Both the position numbers and the translations under genes were made by a program. The notes beneath the pieces were generated by a model, which saw only the letters and a list, made by a program, of their open reading frames with translations, was not told where the DNA came from and ran no database searches. From Millisia brevis NBRC 105863 (lineage in GTDB: Bacteria > Actinomycetota > Actinomycetes > Mycobacteriales > Mycobacteriaceae), in the NCBI RefSeq assembly GCF_001552615.1, contig NZ_BCRN01000007.1:186001-250000 (forward strand): DNA of 64,000 nucleotides. The letters are read 5' to 3'. This document shows, piece by piece, positions 55,307 through 63,362 of this stretch. How positions within the stretch are numbered: the stretch's first letter is position 1; the number at the start of each line of letters is the position of its first letter.

Positions 55307-56810
55307 GCACCTGCGAGCGGGTACCGGGACCATATCGACGCAGCAGCACACCGGTGGCGGCCGTACCCACCGCGAGCACGCCGGCGACGACAGCCATCAC
55401 GGCGAGGTAGGCCCCGTCGAACGCCTGCGAGGCCGCCTCGACGATCCCCTGATCGCCGGCCGCGAGTTCCAGTGCCGCCGAGATGCTCTCCCGCGCCTCG
55501 TCGGGAGCACCGGACGGCAGGGCGACGGTCGCGCTGTAGATCAGGCTCAGCATGCTGCCCAGGATCGCGACCGCGGTGAGGCTGCCGAATTCGTAGGACA
55601 CCTCCTCCACCGAGGACGCCATGCCCGCACGCCGCACCGGGGCATTGCCGACGATCGCGCTGGACGCGACCGACATCGCCGCCCCGAGACCGGCTCCGGT
55701 CACCAGCAACCCGGTCACCAGGAGCCGGAAGTCCGCGCCGAAGCCGACGATGGTGACCACCACTCCGACGACGCTGAGCCCGAGGCCGCCGGCGATCAGG
55801 ATCCACAGGCCGACACGATGCAGGAAGGCGCCGCCGAGCAGGGCCGTCGGCAGCGAGCCGAGCGCGATCGTCGCGACCAGCACCCCCGCCTCGATCGGCG
55901 TGAAGCCGCCGACCAGCTGGAAGCGCTGGGTGGTGACCAGTTGGATGCCGCCGATGGCGAACATCGCGAATGCCGCGGCCAGCACGCCCGCGGTGAAGGC
56001 ATTGTTGCGGAAGATCGCGAAGTCCAGGAGCGGGTCGGCCAGACGCCGCTGTCGGCGCACGAACAGGGCGAACCCGATCGCGGCCACCACGATCGCGGTG
56101 CCGAGGATCGCCGGCGACGGCGGCAGGTGGCCGAACTGCTTGATCGCGATCACCGTCGCGACCAGGCCGACCATCACCTGCAGCGACGAGATCAGGTCCC
56201 ACGACTTGGTGGGATCGGGGTCGTTGGCCGGGCGGATCAGCGCGGTAGCGAGAAGGGCGAGCAGCACGACCGGCACGTTGATCAGGAAGACCGATCCCCA
56301 CCAGAAGAACTGCAGCAGCGTGCCGCCGACGATCGGGCCGAGCGCGGCGCCGACCACCGACAGGCTGCCCCAGACGGCGATCGCGATATTGCGCTCCCGC
56401 TCGACGGTGAAGTGGGTGCGGATCAACGCCAGCGTCGCCGGCATCATCGCCGCCGCGCCGACCGCCAGCACCGCCCGCGCGCCGATCAGCACCTCGGGAT
56501 TCGGCGCGAAGGCCGCCAGCACGGACGCCGCACCGAAGATCAGCAGACCGGCGACGAACATCCGGGCATGGCCGATGCGATCACCCAATGTGCCGCTCCC
56601 CAACAGCAATCCGGCCATCACCAGCGGATAGGCGTTGATGATCCACAGCCCCTCGGAGCCCGAGGCCCCCAGCTCGCGGGTCAGCGTCGGCAGCGCGGTG
56701 TAGAGGATCGAGTTGTCCAATGTGATCAGCAGCAGGCCGGCGCCCACCGTGATCAACAGCGCCCACCGGTGTCGCACCGAGTTCGCCGCGTCCACGCCCG
56801 TCCCGCTCAT
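55293..56810 (-). CDS. MFS drug exporter, DHA2 (14-helix) family
   Basis: A 505-residue proton antiporter of the EmrB/QacA type. About 14 membrane helices; motif SILYTALPTLTRELGAS in helix 1, motif A GTLGDRIGHARMFVAG, and motif C-like SVVGAALGPIVGGTLLQ. Substrates would be cationic or lipophilic toxic compounds. ATG at 56810 after GAAGGGTGA. An imperfect palindrome 35 bp upstream is a likely TetR operator, and the TetR gene follows downstream. Confidence 0.93.
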   Translation of the reverse strand: MSGTGVDAANSVRHRWALLITVGAGLLLITLDNSILYTALPTLTRELGASGSEGLWIINAYPLVMAGLLLGSGTLGDRIGHARMFVAGLLIFGAASVLAAFAPNPEVLIGARAVLAVGAAAMMPATLALIRTHFTVERERNIAIAVWGSLSVVGAALGPIVGGTLLQFFWWGSVFLINVPVVLLALLATALIRPANDPDPTKSWDLISSLQVMVGLVATVIAIKQFGHLPPSPAILGTAIVVAAIGFALFVRRQRRLADPLLDFAIFRNNAFTAGVLAAAFAMFAIGGIQLVTTQRFQLVGGFTPIEAGVLVATIALGSLPTALLGGAFLHRVGLWILIAGGLGLSVVGVVVTIVGFGADFRLLVTGLLVTGAGLGAAMSVASSAIVGNAPVRRAGMASSVEEVSYEFGSLTAVAILGSMLSLIYSATVALPSGAPDEARESISAALELAAGDQGIVEAASQAFDGAYLAVMAVVAGVLAVGTAATGVLLRRYGPGTRSQVHSEH

Positions 56811-56844
56811 CCATTCACCCTTCCGAGGTCCACCGAACGTTCTT

Positions 56845-56870
56845 AACTATACATTACATCCTGTACAGTT
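56845..56870. promoter_or_regulatory. probable TetR operator upstream of the MFS gene
   Basis: AACTATAC-N10-GTACAGTT, 7 of 8 arm bases symmetric, in a locally AT-rich stretch (56843-56872) 35 bp before the MFS ATG. Confidence 0.6.
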
Positions 56871-57012
56871 TGAAGGGGAGATAGGCGTATCGATCCGCGC
56901 GCTCGCCCCTCCGGTTGATAGCGTGGCGGCCGTGAATTCCTGACGCGCAGCCCGATGCCCGCCGACCGATCCGGTCGCGCGGGCCGACTCGCCACACCAT
57001 CAGGAGCCCCCG

Positions 57013-57834
57013 ATGACCACGTCCCGACCGGCGCCGTTCAGCGCCTTCACCACCCCACAGTTCTGGGATGACCCACATATCTCCGCACAGATGCTCGCCC
57101 GACACCTCGACCCCGACGAGCAGTTGGCGTCGCGGCCGCGATCGTTCATCGACGGGTCCGTCGCCTGGCTGATTCCGACGCTGAACCTGACGGCGGGATC
57201 CCGCGTCCTCGATCTCGGATGCGGGCCCGGACTGTACGCCCACCGCCTGGCGGGTCGAGGTATCGAGGTGCTGGGGATCGACGCCTCGCGCCGGTCGGTC
57301 GAGTACGCCCGGACGATGGCCGACGCCGAGGCGCTGCCCGCGCACTTCCGGCACGGCGACTACCTGACCGACGACCTCGGGGACGGCCACCACGCGGCGC
57401 TGCTCATCTACGAGGACTACTGCGCGCTGCCGCCCGACCGGCGGGCGTTGCTGCTGGCGCGCACCCGCTCGGCGCTACGGGACGGCGGCCGGTTCGTCTT
57501 CGACGTCGCCGGCGCCGGACGCTTCTCGGGAATCACCGAAAGCAGTGTCACCGCAGATCAACTCATGGACGGGTTCTGGTCCGACCGGCCCTATACCGGC
57601 ACCCACGAGCGGTGGACGTACCCCGATCTGCGTCTGGTGTTGGATCGCTACACGATCCAGGACGGCCGGCAGGCCCGGCAGTTCTGGAATTGGATGCACT
57701 GCCTGACCGCCGAGGCCGTCGCGGCCGAACTGGCCGCCGCCGGGTTCGAGGTGTCGGCGGTGGTCGGCGACGTGACCGGCCGACCGCGCGACCCGAACGG
57801 CGATGCCTTTGCGGTGATCGCTCGACGGCGGTGA
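57013..57834 (+). CDS. SAM-dependent methyltransferase
   Basis: A 273-residue class I methyltransferase. Motif I is VLDLGCGPGLYAHRLAGRG (near residue 68), followed by EVLGIDAS and FRHGDYLTDDLG. C-terminal part WTYPDLRLVLDRYTIQDG is of the small-molecule type (Methyltransf_25/11). Substrate unknown. ATG at 57013. It is divergent from the MFS gene and convergent with the thioesterase. Its stop lies in a 15-bp tandem duplication. Confidence 0.88.
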   Translation: MTTSRPAPFSAFTTPQFWDDPHISAQMLARHLDPDEQLASRPRSFIDGSVAWLIPTLNLTAGSRVLDLGCGPGLYAHRLAGRGIEVLGIDASRRSVEYARTMADAEALPAHFRHGDYLTDDLGDGHHAALLIYEDYCALPPDRRALLLARTRSALRDGGRFVFDVAGAGRFSGITESSVTADQLMDGFWSDRPYTGTHERWTYPDLRLVLDRYTIQDGRQARQFWNWMHCLTAEAVAAELAAAGFEVSAVVGDVTGRPRDPNGDAFAVIARRR

Positions 57835-57853
57835 GGCGGACGGCGGTGAGGCC
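57824..57853 (+). repeat. 15-bp tandem duplication over the methyltransferase stop
   Basis: GACGGCGGTGAGGCG (57824-57838) and GACGGCGGTGAGGCC (57839-57853), one mismatch at the last base. The TGA stop is 57832-57834. Confidence 0.88.
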
Positions 57854-57871
57854 CGGAGCGGGCCCGCCCCG

Positions 57872-58711
57872 TCAGCCCTCGCCGTTCGGCCGGACGGTGA
57901 GGATCTGCTCGGCCGAGCCGAGCGGGCCGTCCAGATCGTGCAGAACCGAACTGGTCAATCCCTGACCGGTCGGGCCGTAGGCGACGGTGGTGTCGAATCC
58001 GACCCAGCGGCCGGACGGCTGACGGAACAGGTGCACCGTCAGATCCAGATTCGGGAACATCCAGTCCTCCGGACGCTGCCGCACGGCGATGCCGTTGGCG
58101 GTGTCGATCAGCGCGATGTAGGACGCGACGGGGCTCGAGTCCTCCCCGGCGACGAGCGCGAGCGGGCTGCGCAGCCACACCCGCGCGTGCCCGGGTTCGG
58201 GCTTGCCGGCACGCCGGGCGACGACGCTGGCGATATAGCCACCCGGCCAGATGGCGGTCAGGTCGTACTCGGGCAGGGTCTCCGGCGCGGGCAGCGAACT
58301 CCACTTCCCGCCCGCGACCGCGCCGGTGTCCTGGACCGACAGCAGCCAGGCGCGGGCGGTGATCGTCACCCGACCGGCAATGGTCGCGGTGGTCTCCAGC
58401 AGTTCGATCGTGCGGCCGGGGCGGATCACCCGGGTGGACAGTTCGATATCGCCGCGGGCGAGGCGGCCCAGGATGTCGAAGCTGACGCGCCCGATCATCT
58501 TGTCCGCGTCGGCATGTCGATTCCGCCAGCGGTCCATGTGGTGGACGAGCAGGCCGGCGACCGGACTGAAGTGCAGCTCCTCGTCGTTCCACGCTCCGCC
58601 GACATGCTCGGTGGGAGTGTAGGAGTCGGCTCCCGCCGGCACGAAGTAGCTGGTCGCGGGTGTCGATCCGGGCTGCGGAGCGGTCGCGTTGTCGGGGGCG
58701 GTGCTGCTCAT
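57872..58711 (-). CDS. acyl-CoA thioesterase-like protein (double hotdog)
   Basis: A 279-residue protein of the TesB-like 4HBT_3 family. It has two hotdog halves: the first contains YTPTEHVGGAWNDEELHFSPVAGLLVHHMDRW and SFDILGRLARGDIELSTRVIRPGRTIELLE; the second contains SPVASYIALIDTANGIAVRQRPEDWMFPNLDLTVHLFRQPSG and the usual WVGFDTTVAYGPTGQGLTSSVLHD. It probably hydrolyses acyl-CoA. ATG at 58711 after GAGCAGCCC. The first 25 residues are low complexity. Confidence 0.88.
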   Translation of the reverse strand: MSSTAPDNATAPQPGSTPATSYFVPAGADSYTPTEHVGGAWNDEELHFSPVAGLLVHHMDRWRNRHADADKMIGRVSFDILGRLARGDIELSTRVIRPGRTIELLETTATIAGRVTITARAWLLSVQDTGAVAGGKWSSLPAPETLPEYDLTAIWPGGYIASVVARRAGKPEPGHARVWLRSPLALVAGEDSSPVASYIALIDTANGIAVRQRPEDWMFPNLDLTVHLFRQPSGRWVGFDTTVAYGPTGQGLTSSVLHDLDGPLGSAEQILTVRPNGEG

Positions 58712-58863
58712 GGGCTGCTCCCGTTTCCGGCCGCTCCACGGCGGGAGCGGCCCTCGTTCTGTCGAATGTCCTGCGCTCCCAGGGCGATCGGCGGCCGCGG
58801 TAGCGGCGGCCGATCGGGACCGGTTGGGGCCGGCCCGGGGGGCTCGGCAGCAAGCTACCAGGC

Positions 58864-59100
58864 TTACGGCACGCCCTTGACCAGCTTCATGGTCTGGTGG
58901 GATTCGATGCTCTTCAAACCGGGGACGTGGCTGAGCCGATTGATGATGAAGAACTCGTAGGCGGCCATATCGGCGACGTTGACCCGCAGCAGGTAGTCGG
59001 GCCGGCCCAGCAGGCGCCGGAATTCGGTGACCTCGCCGAGGGCGTTGATCGCGCTCCTCAGATGGCCGAACCACGCGCCAACGCCGACCGTCTCCGATCT
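58864..59100 (-). pseudogene. truncated Lrp/AsnC regulator, C-terminal fragment only
   Basis: The minus strand ends with EVTEFRRLLGRPDYLLRVNVADMAAYEFFIINRLSHVPG then SHQTMKLVKG, a nearly perfect end of an Lrp/AsnC ligand-binding (RAM) domain. The upstream frame soon loses resemblance (about 59060-59100), and no helix-turn-helix is present. The N-terminal two thirds have been lost, probably at the boundary of the inserted segment to the right. The stop is TAA at 58864. Confidence 0.75.
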
Positions 59101-59406
59101 CCGACTCGGCGTCAGCCTCGATCCTGATGAACTCAGTGCCGATACCCTGTGGAACGCGATCGCAGCACGCCGAACGACGAACGCATCCGCGAGGAGCTCT
59201 GCTGGATGCATGGCGAGACCAACGCTGCCGGAGGAGCGACTGCAGCAGCCGACGCCGTAGAACGGCACTCCCCTCACGATGAACAGAACCGGGTGGTCGG
59301 GCCACGGTCCGCATACCTCCGCGAGCGCAACTCCGATCGGATCGGACGGGAACTATCGGGTGCGCGCCGGAACCGACGCGCATGCTTGATCGCGAAGGGA
59401 GACATC
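59101..59406. other. intergenic stretch between the Lrp fragment and the AraC gene
   Basis: About 306 bp with no supported gene. Open frames on both strands read through, but none has recognisable protein features. It probably holds the AraC-type gene's promoter and the junction that replaced the Lrp gene's 5' part. GAAGGGAGA at 59395-59403 is the ribosome site of the next gene. Confidence 0.5.
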
Positions 59407-60273
59407 GTGATCACTGAGCTCAACCGACTGATCGAGTACGTCGAGACGCACTTGTCCGATGACCTCGACGTCGATGGGTTCGCACGCGGCGTCGGCACGA
59501 CCGAATACCACCTCAGACGGATGTTCGCGTCGCTGGCGGGGATGCCGTTCTCGGACTACGTCCGACGACGCCGAATGACCGTCGCCGCCGCCGAGGTGGT
59601 TGCGGGTGCGGCGTTGCTCGGTGTCGCGGTTCGGTACGGCTACGGCTCTGCCGAAGCATTCGGTCGGGCATTCCGGGCCGTGCACGGCGCGGGTCCCGGT
59701 GACGTGCGGGAGCACGGCGGCCCCCTTCGATCGCAACCAAAGCTCAGGCTCCGCCTGACTGTCGAAGGGAACACATCCATGGACACTCGTATCGCCTACC
59801 GGCCGGCATTCCGTCTCATCGGCCACGCTGCGCGCGTCCCGCTCATCCACGAAGGCGCCAATCCCCACATCGAAGCGCACATCGCGTCACTGTCCGCGGA
59901 CGACCACGCGCGTCTCAAGGCGCTGGCCAACACCCAACCCGCAGGTCTCCTCCAGGTCAGCGATGACGTCGATCCCGACTACACCGAGGGGAGCGAGCTC
60001 ACCTACCTGCACGGTGTCGCGCTCGATGCCGAGAGCACCGCGCCCGACGACCTCGATGTCATTGAGGTCCCGGCCGGCGCGTGGGCGGTGTTCCTTACGA
60101 GCGGTTCATACCCCGCCGCGCTGCAGGAGACCTATGCAGCCTCGGCATCCGAGTGGTTCCCCTCCAACCCGTGGCGCCTGCGCCCCGGCCCCTCGATCGT
60201 GGCGATCATCGACCGCGCCGAGAACTTCAGCACCGCAACGACTGAGCTCTGGATGCCTATCGAACGGACGTGA
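59407..60273 (+). CDS. AraC-family regulator with GyrI-like effector domain
   Basis: A 288-residue Rob-type regulator. Residues 1-105 hold two helix-turn-helix units: LDVDGFARGVGTTEYHLRRMFASLAGMPFSDYVRRRRMT and LLGVAVRYGYGSAEAFGRAFRAVHGAGPGDVR. Residues about 128-288 form a GyrI-like ligand-binding domain (AYRPAFRLIGHAARVPLIHEG, DVIEVPAGAWAVFLTSGSYPAALQETY, SIVAIIDRAENFSTATTELWMPI). It should respond to hydrophobic drugs. GTG at 59407. It is the first whole gene of the island remnant. Confidence 0.9.
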   Translation: MITELNRLIEYVETHLSDDLDVDGFARGVGTTEYHLRRMFASLAGMPFSDYVRRRRMTVAAAEVVAGAALLGVAVRYGYGSAEAFGRAFRAVHGAGPGDVREHGGPLRSQPKLRLRLTVEGNTSMDTRIAYRPAFRLIGHAARVPLIHEGANPHIEAHIASLSADDHARLKALANTQPAGLLQVSDDVDPDYTEGSELTYLHGVALDAESTAPDDLDVIEVPAGAWAVFLTSGSYPAALQETYAASASEWFPSNPWRLRPGPSIVAIIDRAENFSTATTELWMPIERT

Positions 60274-60522
60274 AGAAGGAACCGGGTGGCCCACCGCGAA
60301 GGGCCACATACTTCGGCTCCGGCGCACCGGCGTGAGGGCGTTGCTCCATGCAAGGTCTTCGCCCGCGCCCGGACGGTGCTGATCATGTTGGTCAACGAGC
60401 CGGGCGCACAGCACGGGCGCGGCTAGCCAATTGCTCGGCGCTCCCCTAGGTTGAGCGGAGGTCAGCGAGTAGCACAGCAGGGCGGGGTGGTCGGTGGGGC
60501 GGGGTCGCCCGGTGGCAGCGGC

Positions 60523-61116
60523 TCATCGGTCGAGTCCTTCCGCGTCGGTCAGGTCCGCGTCGTTGAGGAGCGCGCCGGCGAGGTCCGCGCGGGTGAGGTT
60601 CGCACCGGTGAGGTTCGCGCCGGAGAGAAACACGTCGGTCAGGTTCGCCCCGGAGAGGTTCGCGCCGGGGAGGAACGCGCCGTTGAGGAGCGCGCCGGAG
60701 AGGTTCGCGCCGGCGAGGTTTGCGCCAGCGAGGACCGCGCCGGAGAGGATCGCGTCGGTCAGGATCGCCCCGGTCAGGATCGCGTCGGTGAGGAGCGCGC
60801 CGTTGAGGCTAGCGTCATGCAGTCCCGCGTATGTGAGGTGTGCCCTCGTGAGGTGTGCGCCGTTGAGGAACGCGCCGTCGAGGTTCGCGCCGGAGAAGTC
60901 GGCGCGGGAGAGGGACGCGCCGGTGAGACATGCACCGGTGAGGATCGCGCCCGAGAGGTCGGCGCGGGAGAGGTCGGCGCCGGTCAGGTTCGCCCCGGAG
61001 AGGTCGACGCCGGAGAGGTCGACGCCGGCAAGCTCCGCGCCGGGGAGTAGTGCGGGACGTTCGTCGCGGGCAGCTGCGCGGATTTCAGCGAGAACGGCGG
61101 GGCGGTTGAGGGCCAT
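60523..61116 (-). CDS. pentapeptide-repeat protein (MfpA/Qnr-like)
   Basis: A 197-residue protein. After a lead-in of about 27 residues (MALNRPAVLAEIRAAARDE) it consists of about 33 consecutive A(D/N)LxxA-type pentapeptides to the end, with central Leu nearly every five residues, for example GVDLSGANLTGADLSRADLSGA. The fold is a right-handed quadrilateral beta-helix. Mycobacterial MfpA (about 183 residues) of this class mimics DNA and protects gyrase; an outer-membrane or other role cannot be excluded. ATG at 61116 after AAGGAACAG. The repeat also makes long spurious frames on the other strand. Confidence 0.88.
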   Translation of the reverse strand: MALNRPAVLAEIRAAARDERPALLPGAELAGVDLSGVDLSGANLTGADLSRADLSGAILTGACLTGASLSRADFSGANLDGAFLNGAHLTRAHLTYAGLHDASLNGALLTDAILTGAILTDAILSGAVLAGANLAGANLSGALLNGAFLPGANLSGANLTDVFLSGANLTGANLTRADLAGALLNDADLTDAEGLDR

Positions 61117-61339
61117 GGTTCTGTTCCTTCCGGGTGGGCCGCCGTCTTTTGATGCGGCGGTTTGTAGTGTCGACGACTTCGGTGAGGTTACGGCCGGGTC
61201 GGGTTGGTCATCGGAGGATTTCTGCGAGGCGGCGGGCGAACCGGGTACGGCGGTCGATTTCCGCGCGGACCGTCCCCGGATCGACGGCGGTCGGGGTGTG
61301 GCGCGCCCTCGATCCGGGCCGGAGAGACACGCACTACGA

Positions 61340-62230
61340 CTAGGCCGTGTCCTGTGAATCCTGGCGGAGCCGGAGAACGATAGCGGCAATAAGAATCTCC
61401 GCCCTGTAGTACGCGGCCCGTTTCGCGTAGCGGGTGGCGAGGTCACGGAACTGTTTGAGCCGGTTGAAGCATGGTTCCACAACGTTGCGGTGTGCTTAGA
61501 TCCGATGGTCGAAGCTGGTGGGTCGCACACCGCGAGAAGCTTTGGCCCGGCGCCGGGAGATCTGGTCACTCTTCTCGGGGCTGGTGAACGCGATCTTGCG
61601 TCGCCGCAGCGCGGCGCGGGTCGAGGGGTGGGAATAGGCCTTGTCGGCCCGGACTCGGTCGGGGCGTGTACGTGGCCGACCCGGCCCGTCGCGACCGACC
61701 GGGACCTGGTCGAGCAGAGGCAACAGTTGCGGATTGTCGCCGGCATGCCCCGGGGTGAGGATCACCGACATCGGCAGACCACGCCCGTCGACAGCGAGCT
61801 GGATTTTGCTGGTCAGCCCGCAGCCGGACCGGCCGAGTGCTTCCCCCTCGACGGCGAGGTGTTCGATCCACCCCGTGGCGGTGCCCCCTTTTCCGGCCCT
61901 GGCGGAATGCTGGTGGGCCCGCTCGGAACTGGAATCGATACTGAAGGTCCATTCGACGTTCCCGACGGCGTCGTCTTTGACGATGACGTGGTCGAGGATG
62001 CGTTCCCATGTGCCTTCGGCGGTCCAGCGGCGCAACCGTTCATGTGGGGTTTTCCACGGCCCGTACCGTTCGGGCAGGTCTCGCCACGGAGCGCCGGTGC
62101 GCAGCTTCCACAGGATCGCGTTGACCACCTGCCGGTGATCACGCCACTGTCCACCCCGACCGCCCGTAGCGGGTAACAACGGCTCGATCCGTGCCTAAGC
62201 CGTATCGGTCAGTTCACCACGCCCAACCAC
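61340..62230 (-). pseudogene. IS5-family transposase with two in-frame stops
   Basis: The ancestral frame runs from GTG at 62230 to TAG at 61340 (about 296 codons). It shows LLPATGGRGGQWRDHRQVVNAILWKLRTGAPWRDLPERYGPW and a DDE domain: TFSIDSSSERAHQHSA (Asp), RVRADKAYSHP (Asp). A TGG-to-TAG change is at 62195-62197 near the N terminus, and TAA at 61496-61498 replaces the Tyr-Lys before HRNVVE, ahead of the catalytic Glu. After it, NVVEPCFNRLKQFRDLATRYAKR continues in the same frame, with Pro where Arg is usual. The element can no longer make a full transposase; an internal start after the first stop would still lack the Glu. Confidence 0.85.
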
Positions 62231-62278
62231 ACACGCATCATGCGCTACCCAGTGCCACAATATTCACAGGACACGCCC
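61343..62278 (-). mobile_element. decayed IS5-family insertion sequence
   Basis: About 935 bp. Terminal inverted repeats are GGCCGTGTCCTGTGAAT (61343-61359) and, at the right end in reverse, GGGCGTGTCCTGTGAAT (62278 to 62262), 16 of 17 identical. CTAG flanks both ends (61340-61343 and 62278-62281), so the target duplication is TA, CTA or CTAG. It has split or abutted the integrase gene to its right. Confidence 0.85.
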
Positions 62279-62281
62279 TAG

Positions 62282-62467
62282 GTGCGGCTACCGGACGTCA
62301 CGACGCACAGCTTCCGCAAGGCGGCGGCGTCGCTCGGCGACGATGCCGGGTTACCGGCACGCACGTTGGCGGATCACTTGGGTCACTCGTGGGTGTCCAT
62401 GACGCAAGACGTCTACATGACACGAGGGCGAGTTCGCCGGGACGTGCGAACGTACTCGATGCCTTAA
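62282..62467 (+). pseudogene. tyrosine integrase, C-terminal fragment
   Basis: About 61 codons directly after the IS end encode the last part of a phage-type tyrosine recombinase: THSFRKAAASLGDDAGLPARTLADHLGHSWVSMTQDVYM, with His-x-x-Arg, LGH and the nucleophile Tyr in DVYM. The rest of the gene is missing upstream, where the IS stands. A tRNA-Met gene lies 57 bp downstream, the usual arrangement of an integrated element whose attachment site is the tRNA 3' end. Confidence 0.82.
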
Positions 62468-62523
62468 GTGATGGGTTTGTGATGGATCAACGGACGAGAC
62501 GGACACCTAAAGGTGCCCTGACG

Positions 62524-62597
62524 TGGGGCGGGCGGGGCTCGAACCCGCGACCAATGGATTATGAGTCCACGGCTCTAACCGACTGAGCTACCGCCCC
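62524..62597 (-). tRNA. tRNA-Met (anticodon CAT)
   Basis: 74-nt cloverleaf. Acceptor GGGGCGG/CCGCCCC, D arm GCTC/GAGC, anticodon stem GTGGA/TCCAT with loop CTCATAA giving CAT, T arm GCGGG-TTCGAGC-CCCGC. The discriminator is A and CCA is not encoded. A1-U72 mismatch of initiator type is absent, so this is elongator Met; tRNA-Ile with modified CAT is a lesser possibility. The 3' end faces the integrase fragment. Confidence 0.94.
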
Positions 62598-62693
62598 CGA
62601 GGTCGCCGTACGCGACCTCGGGCGATGATATCGGCCCCGGCCGGACGCCGGTCCCGCCGCCCGCCGCTGGGCGGCGATGACTGTGACATTTCC

Positions 62694-63335
62694 ATGGATA
62701 GAGTGTCCGCCGTGGGGATCCGTTCGATGGTGGCCGAGGAACGGTGTGAACTCGCCGCGTTCCTGCGCACCCTCTCGGACGAGGAGTGGCTGGGTCCGAC
62801 GCTGTGCGAGCGGTGGCAGGTGCGCGATGTGCTCGCTCACCTGTTGTACGACTCGCTGCAGGTGCTGCGATATCCGGGCACGATCCTGCGCGCCCGCTTC
62901 AACGTCGACCGGACGAACGATCTGATGGTGCAGCGCTATCGCCGCTATACCCCGGCCGAACTTCTCGACATGTTCGAGTGCGGGATCGGGCGCGGTCCGG
63001 CGACGCTGCTGGCCCCGCGGGTCTCGCTGTCCGACACGATGGTGCACCACCAGGACATCCGGCGCCCCCTCAACCGGCCCCGGCAGATCGAGACCAAACG
63101 CCTGCTCGAGGTGCTCGGACATCCGGAACCCTTCGCCCGCCCCCGGCGGTTCACCCACGGTCTGCGGTTTGTCGCCTCGGACGTCGGCTTCGTCGCCGGC
63201 GACGGCCCGGAAGTCTACGGGCGCGGCGAGGCGCTGGTGATGGCGATGGTGGGCCGCCCGGCGGTGCTCGACGAACTGACCGGGCCCGGCGTCGCGCTGT
63301 TGCGCGCCCGGATCACCGCCCCGCCCCGCAGCTAG
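62694..63335 (+). CDS. DinB-fold maleylpyruvate-isomerase-family protein
   Basis: About 213 residues of the TIGR03083/MDMPI family, four-helix bundle proteins thought to use mycothiol and a metal. The N-terminal domain shows ELAAFLRTLSDEEWLGPTLCERWQVRDVLAHLLYDSL, and DTMVHHQDIRRPLNRPRQI carries the metal-binding His residues. ATG at 62694. It lies outside the island on the far side of tRNA-Met. The substrate is unknown. Confidence 0.86.
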   Translation: MDRVSAVGIRSMVAEERCELAAFLRTLSDEEWLGPTLCERWQVRDVLAHLLYDSLQVLRYPGTILRARFNVDRTNDLMVQRYRRYTPAELLDMFECGIGRGPATLLAPRVSLSDTMVHHQDIRRPLNRPRQIETKRLLEVLGHPEPFARPRRFTHGLRFVASDVGFVAGDGPEVYGRGEALVMAMVGRPAVLDELTGPGVALLRARITAPPRS

Positions 63336-63362
63336 CCTGCCGCGGGGCGAAGCGGTCCGCCG

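Noticed and set aside
58864-59406. A second copy of the tRNA-Met 3' end as the left attachment site of the island
   Set aside because: I looked for the last 20 or so tRNA bases near the Lrp fragment and did not see them; the left end may be deleted.
60451-61357. Long Glu/Val/Arg-repeat frames on the plus strand
   Set aside because: They are the antisense translation of the pentapeptide-repeat coding sequence; periodic 15-bp DNA makes every frame repetitive.
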